64,000 nucleotides of DNA, taken from positions 1,550,001 to 1,614,000 of the forward strand of contig JAHRHY010000002.1 of NCBI GenBank assembly GCA_019671135.1, written 5' to 3'. Every line of letters starts with the position of its first letter. The stretch's first letter is position 1. A program made the translations under genes and the position numbers. The notes under the pieces were generated by a model. It had not been told where the DNA came from and made no database searches. It was given only the letters and a program-made list of their open reading frames with translations. Source of the stretch: Linnemannia hyalina (lineage: Eukaryota > Mortierellomycota > Mortierellomycetes > Mortierellales > Mortierellaceae). Below, piece after piece: positions 44,923 to 55,312 of the stretch.

Positions 44923-45318
44923 CTATCGACCATGTCCGTTAGCATGCATTTCCGCAGGCTCCCCCTCCTCGTGACCACTGTCACGGTCTCCAGCCTGATG
45001 GCTTTGAAGGCCGCCATGACAGCCGAGTTTCTTAGTTGCTTTGACTAAGAGAAGAAATTGAGTGTGACTGACGCCTACCTTGCATGCACCGAATATAATC
45101 TGCAGGACAGGGGCTACTCTTTCAGGGTCAATCGTTGGGCCGCACCGTATTACAGATGCATAGATGCGGGAGATGATACAATGTAACAAACCAAGTGTAA
45201 CAATCAGCACCCTCCTTTCCGCGTAGGTCGTGGTGGATGCCTGTTCTTGGTCTAGGATAGATTGGTTATCTAACGACCGGTGGCTGCTGCTCTTATAGCT
45301 ATGATACCGCGTGTGCAA
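44923..45318 (-). CDS. Possible small secreted protein, start uncertain
   Basis: A minus-strand frame of 131 codons contains a hydrophobic stretch (RVLIVTLGLLHCIISRIYASV) that would serve as a signal peptide, followed by CGPTIDPERVAPVLQIIFGACKV, FLLLVKAT and an acidic Gly/His/Glu tail ending GHGR. The only in-frame ATG lies 32 residues before the hydrophobic stretch, which is too far for a normal signal peptide, so the start may be lost or in a missed exon. An alternative splice (GTAGGC to CTTAG) would change the C-terminus. I do not recognise a family. Confidence 0.3.
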   Translation of the reverse strand: MHTRYHSYKSSSHRSLDNQSILDQEQASTTTYAERRVLIVTLGLLHCIISRIYASVIRCGPTIDPERVAPVLQIIFGACKVGVSHTQFLLLVKATKKLGCHGGLQSHQAGDRDSGHEEGEPAEMHANGHGR

Positions 45319-46222
45319 GCAGCTTTTTTATTCGTTTCCACCCTCTTTTTGGTTTCTAGCTCTCTTATCATTTTCTTTGTTTTTACTAATTGAATATTTA
45401 CAATTCTTGCACAGCCAAAACAATATTGTGATATTTATGCAGTGAGGTGTAGCTTGTTGTCTGTGATAAGGCAGGGGTTTATGAGCAAGCGTGGAGGAAC
45501 TTGTGCGCACTGTGCGAGTCCTCCCTCGTTTATTCCACTAGACTCATCTCTGTTATTGTAACAGAGGGTTGTGCTGTTTCTTGCTTTGATGGGATGAGGG
45601 TCACTACCTAGGAGAGAGGCTAGGTTGCTTTTGAGAAGCGAGACTCGTTTTATTTGACCATTGGCTTTGTTTGGAAAAGCATCGATGAGGTGTAGCTCAG
45701 AGCTACGCTGTGGGGGGTTTTTTTGTTTGCTTTCTTCCGAAGAATTGTACACCTTCTCCCTCCACATCATCCCTCCTCTTGGGTTCCAGATGTATGTGGG
45801 TCACTTGTGATGAATTATTTTTTGGAGCAGGGCTGGGTTGGGAAAAATCAGAGGATGGGAATCATCATGCGAGGGAGCGCAGACTAACACCCGAAACACC
45901 TCCAAGGACTACGGGCATCGACTCAGGAGCTTTTGAATTTTTGTGGGCTGAGCGAAGGGTCTTTTTATGACCGAAGGAGTTGGCTTGTGAGGGATTGTTC
46001 GAATACATACTCCCCCCATCCCCTTTTGACTAAAAAGAGCATGCATTCCATTGGCTATTCACTAGGTCTTTGCCTTTCTCAATGTCTGGCAATCCTGTAT
46101 ATCCCCTTTGATTTCTACCTTTACCAATATGCTCCTCTTGTTTGTATTCATCTTTTGTTGCCCACTTGCAATGCATTTTGGTCGCACAAACACAAAGTTA
46201 AATAAAGTGAAACATACGCAGA
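45319..46222. other. Intergenic with short inverted repeats
   Basis: Contains a perfect 8-bp inverted repeat with a 3-base loop (CTCTGTTA/TAACAGAG, 45548-45566), a 7-bp one (GTAGCTC/GAGCTAC, 45692-45706) and a 12-bp direct repeat TGAGGTGTAGCT at 45443-45454 and 45686-45697. These could bound a small decayed element. No gene was supported. Confidence 0.4.
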
Positions 46223-47208
46223 AGAGTGCCGCCATCACTTTCAAGCACGACTGCTCGGTCATGTACGCCGAACTCCCCATGGTTCCCATTGTTGGAACGA
46301 GTGTGGGATATCTAATACTCGACATGCTCCTTTACAAGACCAACATCCCCTTTGAGATCTACGAACGCACCCCAGAGGATAAAACCCTTGGTGCGTTACG
46401 ACCCCTTCTTTTCCGTTCCTGATTGAAATGACCAACTTGGCGACTTTTTCTCGCACAAGTCTTCAAACTGACACCAACGCCCTTTTCATGCTTTTAACTT
46501 AGGCGCTGTCATGTACTTCAACGCTACCGTCGCCAACCAATTCAAACAACGTGGCATTGACGATGGGTTCGTCCCCCTTATCAAGTTTATCTCTGTGATC
46601 AACGTCTGCAACGAGCAGCGCGAGAGCGAGAACAAAATCGACTTTGACGGACACGACGAGGCGTAAGTTATCAATTCCAACTGGTGTACCTTGTTCTCCT
46701 CTTGCAATGAAGCAATTACCTTCCTGTACTTCGGCTTTTCTGTTCATGGATGTCCACACAATGTTAATGCCTTTTCTCTGTCCTCTTTTTTCGACGTCTG
46801 CTTGTTACTCTACGTTGGTATCGGGCTAGGTTTGGAGCCAATGGATACATCATTACGCGCCCTAAGTTGTATGATCTGTTACTCCGTCGAGTTTCCCGGG
46901 AACGTATTCACCTCGGCACGAAGATCTTATCGATCTAGCATAATGGCAATGGTGTTCTCATTTTATGCAGTGACGGATCTAAGGCCGATGGAGATGCCCT
47001 TGCCAGTGCTGGCGAAGCGCACTCCGATGTTCGTTAGAACCTGTCCGCCAAGCTGCTGAAGAACAAGCGACCTTCACCCTCGGATGCATTTCCGCTCCCC
47101 TTCAGCATTATTTGCCTTGTGGGTCAGACTCGATCGTTGACTTCTGACGAGTTCCCCCATGTCGTTCTGGAGGAATGTCAGTTCCGGAAGATCGCTAGGG
47201 ATTTCTAA
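46223..47208 (+). pseudogene. FAD-dependent monooxygenase pseudogene, copy J (exons 1-3 only)
   Basis: Exon 1 (to about 46390) keeps AAITFKHDCSVMYAE but lacks the ATG end, and its FAD motif is ruined (VGTSVGYL for VGAGLGGL). Exon 2 (about 46504-46663) reads AVMYFNATVANQFKQRGI. Exon 3 (from about 46831) has YDLLLRRVSRERIHLG, then a TAG, a damaged DG motif (DALASAGEAHSDVR), another stop, and ends in LEECQFRKIARDF plus TAA at 47206-47208. Exons 4-7 are absent. This is the most decayed long copy on the plus strand. Confidence 0.8.
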
Positions 47209-47590
47209 TTGAATAATTACACGATGTCTAATTGAATACCATCTATTTGCACATGTGCCTGGCACACATTGTACTTCGTCCATGTCCATCGTTCACTCGC
47301 GCCTCGTCGTTCCATCCAATTCCTCCGTGTCTGGACCAACAACAACACTCAGCATCCGCTCAAACAAGCAAACAAGGACTGTCTTGCTTGTTGCCGATAG
47401 AGTTTCAGCCTGTAATTGAATTTGCCCGTGCTGTTGTAGCCTCGTTCGTATCCCCTAATTCACTCATAAAATTCATACACCAGCCACACACCAAACACTT
47501 TTCGGCAACATCAACCAAGGAATTCCTTTCGCCTCGCCAGCCCCACATTACCCCACAGCAGCAAACCATCCATCAGCAGCAGCTCAATAG
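47209..47590. other. Upstream region of the Myb/SANT-like gene
   Basis: Possible first exon and promoter of the following gene. Several frames are open because of CAG/CAC richness, but no start exon could be chosen with confidence. Confidence 0.3.
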
Positions 47591-49507
47591 CCTTATCCGC
47601 ACTGGCAACACCTCCAGCACCCTTCGTACCCTCAGCACCCTACGCTACAGCATCCGTTTATTACTCAATTGAAGGTCCAGCCTCAACTGCATACTATCCC
47701 CATTCAATATCGACACTACCTACAAGGGCAACTCTATTGTCCTTCGCAACCTTCACAGCGCCAGTTCTTTTCTCCTTCACAGCGCCAGTCTTTTTCTCCG
47801 CCTTTACAACATAATTCCATGCAGAGGACCTCTTCCCGCGGTCAACTCCGCTCTATCGTTCCCACTCAGATTCCGTCTCCTTCTCTCACAGTTACCCGGT
47901 CTAGTGAAAAGCGACGCAGGCATGACATGGATCCTGAGTCGGGCACTAAACTTTCATCTACTCTGGACAGAGAGACAATGCCGCTGTTCCCCGAGTTAAG
48001 CAACACCTTAAACAATGGCAACAGTAACATAAGGCAGAAAAATGGAGGTGGAAGCGGCAGTGGAAATGGCGGTAGTAGACGCGGTAATAAACGCATCATT
48101 ACCAGGAATAACAACACCAACACCAACACCAATACTAGCACCAGCAGCAATAATAACAACAACAACAACATTGGTACTCATATTATTGACCATCCTATTA
48201 TATTCAGCGGTGACGATGACGAAGCAGAGCAGGAAGAGGAGGAGGAAAGGTCTTTGGATGCAGGAGTGAACGACAGTGGCCAACCGCGTATCGTCACCGG
48301 TTTATTGTTCAAACCTGATGTGCAGCAGTTTTTGGTACGGCTGTCAGACTTCGAAAACGCCCGCCGATACCTTACGCCAAGAACGACAGGTACCACGCTT
48401 GTTGATGTACAGAGAGAGGTTGCAAGTATTGTCAACGCAGTTATGGCAGAGCTCCTGCCTTCAACTCCACCCATCAAACCGAGATACCTATGGAATGATA
48501 CGACCGTCAGACTGAAATTCCGGTATATCAAGGCCCAATACGACAAGTGCGTCAAACTCACGAAAGTGACTGGCAATGGTGGCGCTAAGTCCAGTACATT
48601 GACGGCGGACATTAACGACATAAGCCCCTTCTACCACGAGTTGGTCGCGATTTTTGGAGCACAGCTCACCAGGAACCATCCTCCTCTTAGAGACTCTCCA
48701 ACCCCAAGCCGAGCACCTTTTTTCTCGAGAAGCCAAACGTGGAGGAGCCAGGCATCGAGGAGCGAGCCCCTGGTAAGCTACTTTTTTTTTTGACGGTTAC
48801 GTCGGTACATTGTTACAGATTAACTTATCACAGATTAACTAAATCCCCGTACTTGCTCGATTAGCATCTGTTCCTCCCCTCCTCCCAGTCATGAGCAAAC
48901 CTTCAAATGAACACTCGCTGCGCCCATTGATCAAGTCGATTGCCTGTGAGTTAACAACACAGAGTTTGGCAAGTCCTACAGTTACCGGCGAGTCGCAAGA
49001 GAGCAAGGAGATGAAGTTTCACATGGAGTTCATCAAACGAAAGAGAGCTGCTTGTGAAAGAGAACAACGTGCGCTGGAGAAGGAGAAGGAGGATTGGAGA
49101 GAGCACAACGTAAAAGAGATGAATGGAACGCGAGGATGGAAAGGGAGTGGGAAGACTTGAGGAATGATACCAATCGACAGCTTGTGACGAAATACAGGGT
49201 TAGTTTTCATTTGACGAAGAATTCTCTATTTATTAGTGTGCTCAATAAACTGGTCAACAACCACCTTCTTTCTCGTCTTCCATTTTCCCCCTACATTTTG
49301 ACTCGTGATCGTCATAATGAGTTGCGTAAGGAACTCAAGCAGGCCAAGGTTGACTTCCAGACAGAGAAGGCGCACCACCTGGACGATGTGACTGAGTTCA
49401 GATACAAGAACAACGATCGTGAGGCATTGGTTAAATCGCTGGCCAAGCACAAAGTTCTGCTGAATGGAAGAACTGAACTGATGTCACCCGAAAACGAGAA
49501 CAAATAA
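47591..49507 (+). CDS. Myb/SANT-like DNA-binding protein with C-terminal coiled coil; probable frameshift
   Basis: The frame from 47591 follows a possible AATAG acceptor; the first in-frame ATG is at 47819. A Q/P/S-rich N-terminus is followed by Asn/Thr repeats and an acidic patch (DDDEAEQEEEEE). A Myb/SANT-like (MADF-like) domain follows: LFKPDVQQFLVRLSDFENA, W-N-D-T..VRLKFRYIKAQYDKC, TGNGG, PFYHELVAIFGA. Exon end 48772 splices in frame to 48963 (SLASPTVTGES). The coiled coil (EREQRALEKEKEDW) then changes frame near 49090-49100 into AQRKRDEWNARMEREWEDL. It splices again (49199-49321) to a last exon ending at 49507. Members of this fold bind DNA and are often transposon-derived. The frame change is either a mutation that truncates the protein at 49160 or an error in the sequence. 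Confidence 0.55.
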
Positions 49508-49744
49508 CTGAATGTATACATCGATACAAAAAAAGAATGATTTAAATAATCCCTGATCGCATCCTTTCTTGCCTATGCCTTTTCTGCCGCCCTATCCCTG
49601 TCCACAGTTGAACGGTCACCGCGCATTCATTTTTTTGCCCCTGGATAGAGGTGTGATGCGGTGAAGCGAGAGAAATTGGTGGTGGCTTGAAAACCCCTTA
49701 AGTCAAGTAGTATAGAAGAAGCCTGCTCGAGGCCAGAAAGAACA
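49508..49744. other. Intergenic
   Basis: Downstream of the Myb/SANT-like gene; nothing recognised. Confidence 0.3.
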
Positions 49745-49872
49745 GCACCTTTCTTTCTTGATATCCAAGCAGGTATGCACAATGCTGTTCTTGTTCTTAG
49801 CAGTATCGATGGGAGCGTTTGACATAGCATAGTCCTAATATAAAAGCACCTTTCTTTCTTGATATCCGAGCA
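49745..49872 (+). repeat. Paired leader repeat of gag-like element 1
   Basis: Two copies of a ~28-base motif (GCACCTTTCTTTCTTGATAT, then CCAAGCAG or CCGAGCAG) start at 49745 and 49846, 101 bases apart. The first is followed by GTATGC and the second ends in AG, so the interval could be an intron or a tandem duplication. A (CA)n-rich stretch (49930-49968) and the ATG at 49990 follow. The same layout recurs at 51770-52037. Confidence 0.75.
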
Positions 49873-49989
49873 GCGTCGAAAGTGTCAGAGTTTATGGTCG
49901 TTTTCCTTTTTATAAGTCTATTGAGTTACATATACACATACACACACCTATACACACATACACACCAATACGCCCTTTTTTTCCTTCCC

Positions 49990-51702
49990 ATGAGCGGCCC
50001 AAACACTGGAGACACAGGGTCGTCCGCGCCTTTGCAAGAAGGGACAGCTTTTCCTTCGCCTCCTCTCGGTAGTATCTCTCATGACACTTCGACACAGGCG
50101 TCTCAGCCCCCTCAGACCACCACACACTTTAATGGCGCCCAACGTGGGGGGGCTGTTTTCAATGTCGTCGGTCCAAGGGTCGACAAGCCGGTCTATACGG
50201 AGGGAGGAGATATGGCCGACTTATTCTACCAGTTCGAGGAGTACTGTTCCCAACGTCAGCGAGGGGAGAGTGAGAGAAAGACCCTACTCCGGAACATCTT
50301 CTCGTCAACTCGCCACAAGTCAACCGTCGATGTTCTTTTTGGCACCCAGATGAGTTCGAAGGATATGATTGAGAGTCTGCTCGAGTGTATGAGGGATGAG
50401 GATGACTCAGTGGACCCGTACCAGGCCGCCGAAAACCATCTCGCCGCTCTCCAAAGTCGAAAGTTTAATCCGGGGAGCGTCAAGCTTGAGATCAAATCCA
50501 TTGGTTGGGCGTTGGAGCAATTGGAAACAAAGTTAGGGGGGATTGCTCACAAGAGGAAGATTTTGAACTGCTGCCCCGACGCCGTGAAGTGAGAGTTAGA
50601 GGTTAAATATGGAGGAGGCTCCATGCTTCCAGCGGTCGAGGTTTTGAGAGATGAGGTGATCAAGCGAGTGAGAGCCTTTGCCGCGCAACCTCAGAGGGTC
50701 GACGCCGCCAAGATCAAGACCTCCCGCGAGATCGAGTTGGAGGCTGAGATTCAGGAGATGAGGAGAAGGTTGGAGGAGGTCTCGGTGTCGGCAGCGAGGC
50801 GAGCCCAGGCCAACCGTCCGTTGTTGCTGCGAGTCCTGCTGCCCCAGCGGCTCCTACAGCGTCGATGACATATGGCCAGCCTTTCTTGAAGCATTGCATT
50901 TATTGTGATTCATACGACCACTTCAAGGCAGATTGTACCGTGTTGGATCGAGACATGGTAGCCGGATTGGTGAAGCTGGATTTCGCCAAGTGCGTCATCT
51001 ACCCAGAGACCCAAGGTTGTGTTGAGACGAACTACGGTAGAGGAGGGATGAAGGCGCTTGTGGATGCGTATTATAGCAGAAAGGCGCAGAGTGAGGCCAC
51101 CACCCAAGTAATGCAGGTTACGGTTGAGGAGGACGTTGTGCTCGCCCTATTTAAAAGCGTCGAGCCGGCAGAGGAGATAGGAAAGCAGAAGGAGATGTTC
51201 ATCTTGATGACCAAGAGGAAACTCTTTGAGGGTCTTGAGAACCATAACGAGGGTTTTGTTCTGAAGAAGGGGTCAGACAAAGTCGAGGTGGTGGATGCTA
51301 GCACCAGTACGGAAAAGAAGGAGAAGCGTTTCACTGTCACAGTATCATAGTCTGTTGTGACCCTAGATCATTAGCATCATCTAACCACCGTCCCATCTAA
51401 CCACATTATCACCTAATCACATCACCACCATCCTGGAGCCCATAGCCTAGCACATATAAATACCCTGGCTCCCCTGTACAATAAACACCATCCGTTTCTG
51501 CCTCCTACTCTTGTCTGCTACCCTTCTTCTGTTGCTATTACATTCACCAATCTTTCGAAGGTGGAGGAGTCGAAGGATGAGGGGCGTCTGTTGAGGAAGG
51601 TGTTGGATACGGAGGTGCACCTTACGATGCGAGACGTCCTAGCCCACATTTCCAGTGCAAGAGCGGGCCTCAAGGAGATCAAGACCACAGAGGTGTGGTG
51701 AT
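49990..51702 (+). mobile_element. LTR-retrotransposon gag-like gene, broken
   Basis: From ATG 49990 a gag-like protein reads about 200 codons (YTEGGDMADLFYQFEEYCSQ, then RKTLLRNIFSSTRHKS) to an in-frame TGA at 50590-50592. It continues in the same frame through VLRDEVIKRVRAFA and a coiled coil, then shifts frame near 50795. The last part has a CCHC-type zinc knuckle, CIYCDSYDHFKADC (50898-50939), and ends with TAG at 51348-51350. Beyond a possible insertion the same frame resumes with EGRLLRKVLDTEVHLTMRDV and HISSARAGLKEI, typical of the gag-protease junction of Ty3-like elements, to TGA 51700-51702. No reverse transcriptase or integrase follows. It is a non-autonomous remnant. Confidence 0.6.
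51353..51542 (+). repeat. Possible solo LTR inside the gag relic
   Basis: A non-coding block beginning TGTTGTGACCC and ending CTATTACA holds a TATA-like CACATATAAATACC (about 51452) and a polyadenylation-type AATAAA (about 51481), the layout of a short LTR. The gag frame is the same on both sides. No clean 5-bp target duplication was found; a 7-bp repeat TCTGTTG occurs at 51351 and 51528. The boundaries are tentative. Confidence 0.35.
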
Positions 51703-51769
51703 TTGGAGTGGCTTAGCTTCTGGTGGCCATTTCGCTATTTTACGCGCTTGCCTGCGAGTGTCTGGAAAA

Positions 51770-51948
51770 GCACCTTTCTTCCACGATACGAGCAGGTAGG
51801 CACTATACCCTTTGACCATTGGTAGCAATAGTAGTTTCTAGCCTTTGGAGAATAGTTATTGACATAAAACACCTTTCTTCCACGATACGAGCAGGTCTTG
51901 AGAGTTACTGTCTTTATTCGCGATATTGAGAGGGAGCACATACACACA

Positions 51949-51992
<44 letters not shown>

Positions 51993-52217
51993 TATATACA
52001 TACATCCTTTTCCTCGTCTGCCGTTATTCGAGTTATGCCCGTTGACCCCGAAGATACTCCTTTGGATACAGGAGTTGCCGAGAGAAACTCCACTCTCCCT
52101 TCTCCCTCTCCCTCGACAAGTGACCCTGTTCAACCGGGCACTGACGCCAACGACTCGGCCAGCCAAGGGCAACTCCCTCCAAGACTCCCACAGAGGACTC
52201 ATCATGTGACTGAATAA
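51770..52217 (+). mobile_element. Second gag-like element start (leader plus truncated N-terminus)
   Basis: Paired motifs (GCACCTTTCTTCCACGATAC, then GAGCAGG) at about 51770 and 51869 are followed by a (CA)n tract with about 20 CA units (51939-51985) and ATG 52035. That ATG opens a 60-codon frame (DPEDTPLDT, LPSPSPSTS, LPQRTHHVTE) ending at 52217. Order and spacing mirror element 1, whose N-terminus has FPSPPLGSIS and QPPQTTTHF at similar places. The rest of the gag is absent. Confidence 0.55.
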
Positions 52218-52807
52218 AATTTCCGACTGAATAACATTTCAATTCATTTATTCGAAAACGGTTTAGGGACAGATGTTCCATGCGCGGTGTAGTTTCTTTG
52301 CCATTGAGTTTAACTCTCGAAAGATCGCTGGTCTGTCATCTTCTTCATTTGCTTGCAAGGACGCCTTGACCTTTTTTGATATTTTATATAATTTGTATCC
52401 TCAGGCAAGGTGCTTTGTTTTCTTTTTACCATCTTTTTTTTTTTCTTTTTCTCATACATGCAGACACATGGACGATTTGACAGACAACGGTGCCACAAGG
52501 TGTACTTCATCCAAACAGAGTTGCCTGATTCAAGCAGAGAGATGAACCCCAACGGGGAGCAAAAGGAAAGATGAGGCTTGCCAAAGAAGATGTTTACACG
52601 AGGGACGGAGGGGAGAGAGCGGGAGAGAGGAAGAGGAGAAAAGTGGAGAGGTGCTCTTCCTCCGTCGCTCTTTCTCGTTGCTCCCCACCCTTACCCATTC
52701 CGTAACTCTTTTCTTCGTCATCCTTATTCACCATCATTCATTCCTCTGCATCGCTCTCTAAACATCCATCAACTCTCTCATTCCGACACTTGCTAATCAG
52801 GACGACC
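52218..52807 (+). promoter_or_regulatory. Upstream region of copy K
   Basis: T-rich stretches (about 52432-52445) and a CT-rich leader (about 52660-52795) before the K start. No other feature was recognised. Confidence 0.35.
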
Positions 52808-54870
52808 ATGGAAATCAACCCAGCTGTCACTTTTAAACATGACCGGTCGGTTATGTACGCCAAGAGGCCCAAGGTCCTCATCGTCGGCGCAGGTCTCGCC
52901 GGACTGACTATGGGCATGCTCTTGCACAAGGCTGATATCCCATTCGAGATATATGAGCGTGCCCCAGAGGTTAAGCCCCTTGGTATGTGACGCACCTTAT
53001 TCCTATTCATAGCTTGATGTTGATCGCTGAACCACTGCTGGTCACCTTGTCTGTCTCACTCATATCTCTCACAAACCGTTCTCTATGCTTCTATCTCTTA
53101 GGCTCGGCAATGTACTTTAGCGCAACGACAGCACCCATGTTCAAACAATGCGGCATCTATGACGAGTTTGTCTCTGTCTCCAAGCCGGTCTCGGATATGA
53201 AGATCTGCAATGCGGAACGGCAACTGGAGTACATGATCCCATTCCATGGACACGAGGAACTGTAAGTGTAGTCCACCCATCCTTGTTTGATGCAACTTCT
53301 TTGTGTTTTTCACTGCACACTGACATGTCCTCTCTTTTACTTAACATAGTTTCGGCAGTGAAGGTTACATCGTTGCTCGTCCCAAGTTGTACGACATCCT
53401 ACTTCGTCAGGTCCCCCACAAGCACCTTCACTTGGGCAAGAAGGTCCTGTCAATGGGCCAAGGAGGAAACGGGGTCTTGCTTCGATTCAGTGACGGGACG
53501 GAAGCAGAGGGAGACATCCTTGTCGGAGCAGATGGTGCGTATAGTGCCGTTCGTCAGGGGCTCTATGAGAAGCTGAAAAAGGAGAATAGGCTCCCAGCTG
53601 GTGACGGTTTGCCCCTTCCTTTTAGTACTGTGAGTCTTGTGGGTCAAACCCGTCCTTTGACCACAGAAGAGTTCCCTGATATCGAGCTTCCAGACTGTCA
53701 ATTCCGCACCGCTGTTGGCGCCAATAGACCCTACGCCGTAAGTTGATTTTTCTCTTTGTCGCACTCGGACCAAAGTACCAAAAACAGTGTTGACCTCTAC
53801 TTCGTCCTCTCAATTAGTGGAAAACGTTTACGACTGCCCAGCGCACAGTCTGCTTTATTGTCACGCAGTTCCTCGACACAGAAAGTAGCAAGGACAACGA
53901 CGCATTCCGCAATTCCGAATGGGGACCGGAGGCTGCGCAAGCCATGTGTGAGCAGGTCAGGGATTTCCCGGTCATTAGCGGGAGTGCTCAGGGGGTCACC
54001 ATGGGCGATATTATCGATTGGACGCCTAAGGATTTGATTTCAAAGGTTATGCTTGAGGAGAAGGTGTTTGATACCTGGTTCGATTGCCGTACCGTCCTCA
54101 TTGGCGATGGTATGTTCATCAACAAGGATGGTGTAGTAATGGTTATGGATTGTTCATGTCACCTACTCTCTACTAACATGGTTTTACTGTCGTCTCTTTT
54201 CTTTTCCTGTTTCCGATAGCATGCCACAAGGTACGACCAGCCCTGTCTCGAAAATCTCTCTTTCTTGGTTCCCATAGATGAAGCCACTCACATGCAATTT
54301 ATTCCGTTCTTCTGCCTGCTAGTTCAACCCTTCGGGAGGTGTCGGTGCAGCAAATGCTATGCACGATGCAATTGTGCTGGCCAATTTGATCAATGGACTT
54401 CCCTTCCACCCTATCTCCGAGGAGATCGAAGATGCATTCAGGGCTTACAAGAAGGAGCGCATTGACTGGGTCGAGAAGGCATACAGCAGCAGTGCCATGT
54501 TTAGGACCATGGCTGGACCGGTAAGTTGAAACATCCAAACAAAAAAGGGAGAAGGCAGCAACTTTATTTCGTCTCAATTGTGCCCAGGCAACCATTGATA
54601 GTGCACTAACACTTTTCTCCCCCTTCTATGTTCTCGTAGACGATGGCGGCAAAGATGGTACGATATGCAATGAAGCACATTCCGGCCTGGGCGATGCGTA
54701 AAGTGGAACTACGAGTGTTGAGCAATAGACCCAGTGTAGCCTATTTGCCACCTCAGGAAGATAAAGGATCTGTGAGACCCTTTTTCCAGCCCAGTTTGTC
54801 GGTCGTGGCGCCTGTTGAGGAGGAGAAGGCAAGAGTTGGATCAGGAGGCGAGGGTGGAGGGGAGTGCTAA
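52808..54870 (+). CDS. FAD-dependent monooxygenase, copy K
   Basis: Exons: 52808-52982, 53102-53261, 53350-53737, 53818-54109, 54220-54230, 54323-54520 and 54640-54870; 484 residues. Motifs: GAGLAG, GADGAYSAVRQ, LIGDACHKFNPSGGVG. It has the MEINPAVTFKHDRSVMYAKR extension. Internal exon lengths are standard. Exon 3 ends GANRPYA and exon 4 begins WKTFTTAQRTVCFIV, closer to D than to A. The tail has NRPSVAYLPPQEDKG, QPSLSVVAP and a Gly/Glu-rich end. Introns differ from the A/C/E/I group, so it is an older copy. No breaks were found. The substrate is unknown. Confidence 0.9.
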
Positions 54871-55312
54871 GGCCGTGCGATCGATTCTCAATTGTGTGGA
54901 AGTAATAAAAAGTGCTCAGTCCCCTTCGTTCCTCCTTTTTTTTTCTTGGATATGGTTGCACAATCAAAGGACTTGTACACTCACACTGCACACAGATGGC
55001 CAAAACACCCACCACACACCACTGAACAGACCTAGAGACTTACCGTTACCTTCCTTCTTATCAGTCCACTCTTTGAATCTTCTCCTTCGTCTTCTGTCCC
55101 CATCCTTCATCACTACTACTCTTCTTCTTACATTCACCCCTCTTCACACATACTCATCCCTTCGACATCTTTCAACCTGCATCTGATTCACTCAGCTCGA
55201 TCAACCTTCACCCAATCTTTCCTTCCTTCCTTCGTCTAATCTCTTCACTCTCTTCATCACTCCGCCTTGAATCAACAGCATAAAGTCGACAACAATAACA
55301 AGAGACATCCGA
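54871..55312 (+). promoter_or_regulatory. Short intergenic region, promoter of copy L
   Basis: About 440 bases between the stop of K and the start of L, both plus-strand. The second half is CT- and TC-rich, as in other leaders of the family. Confidence 0.4.
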
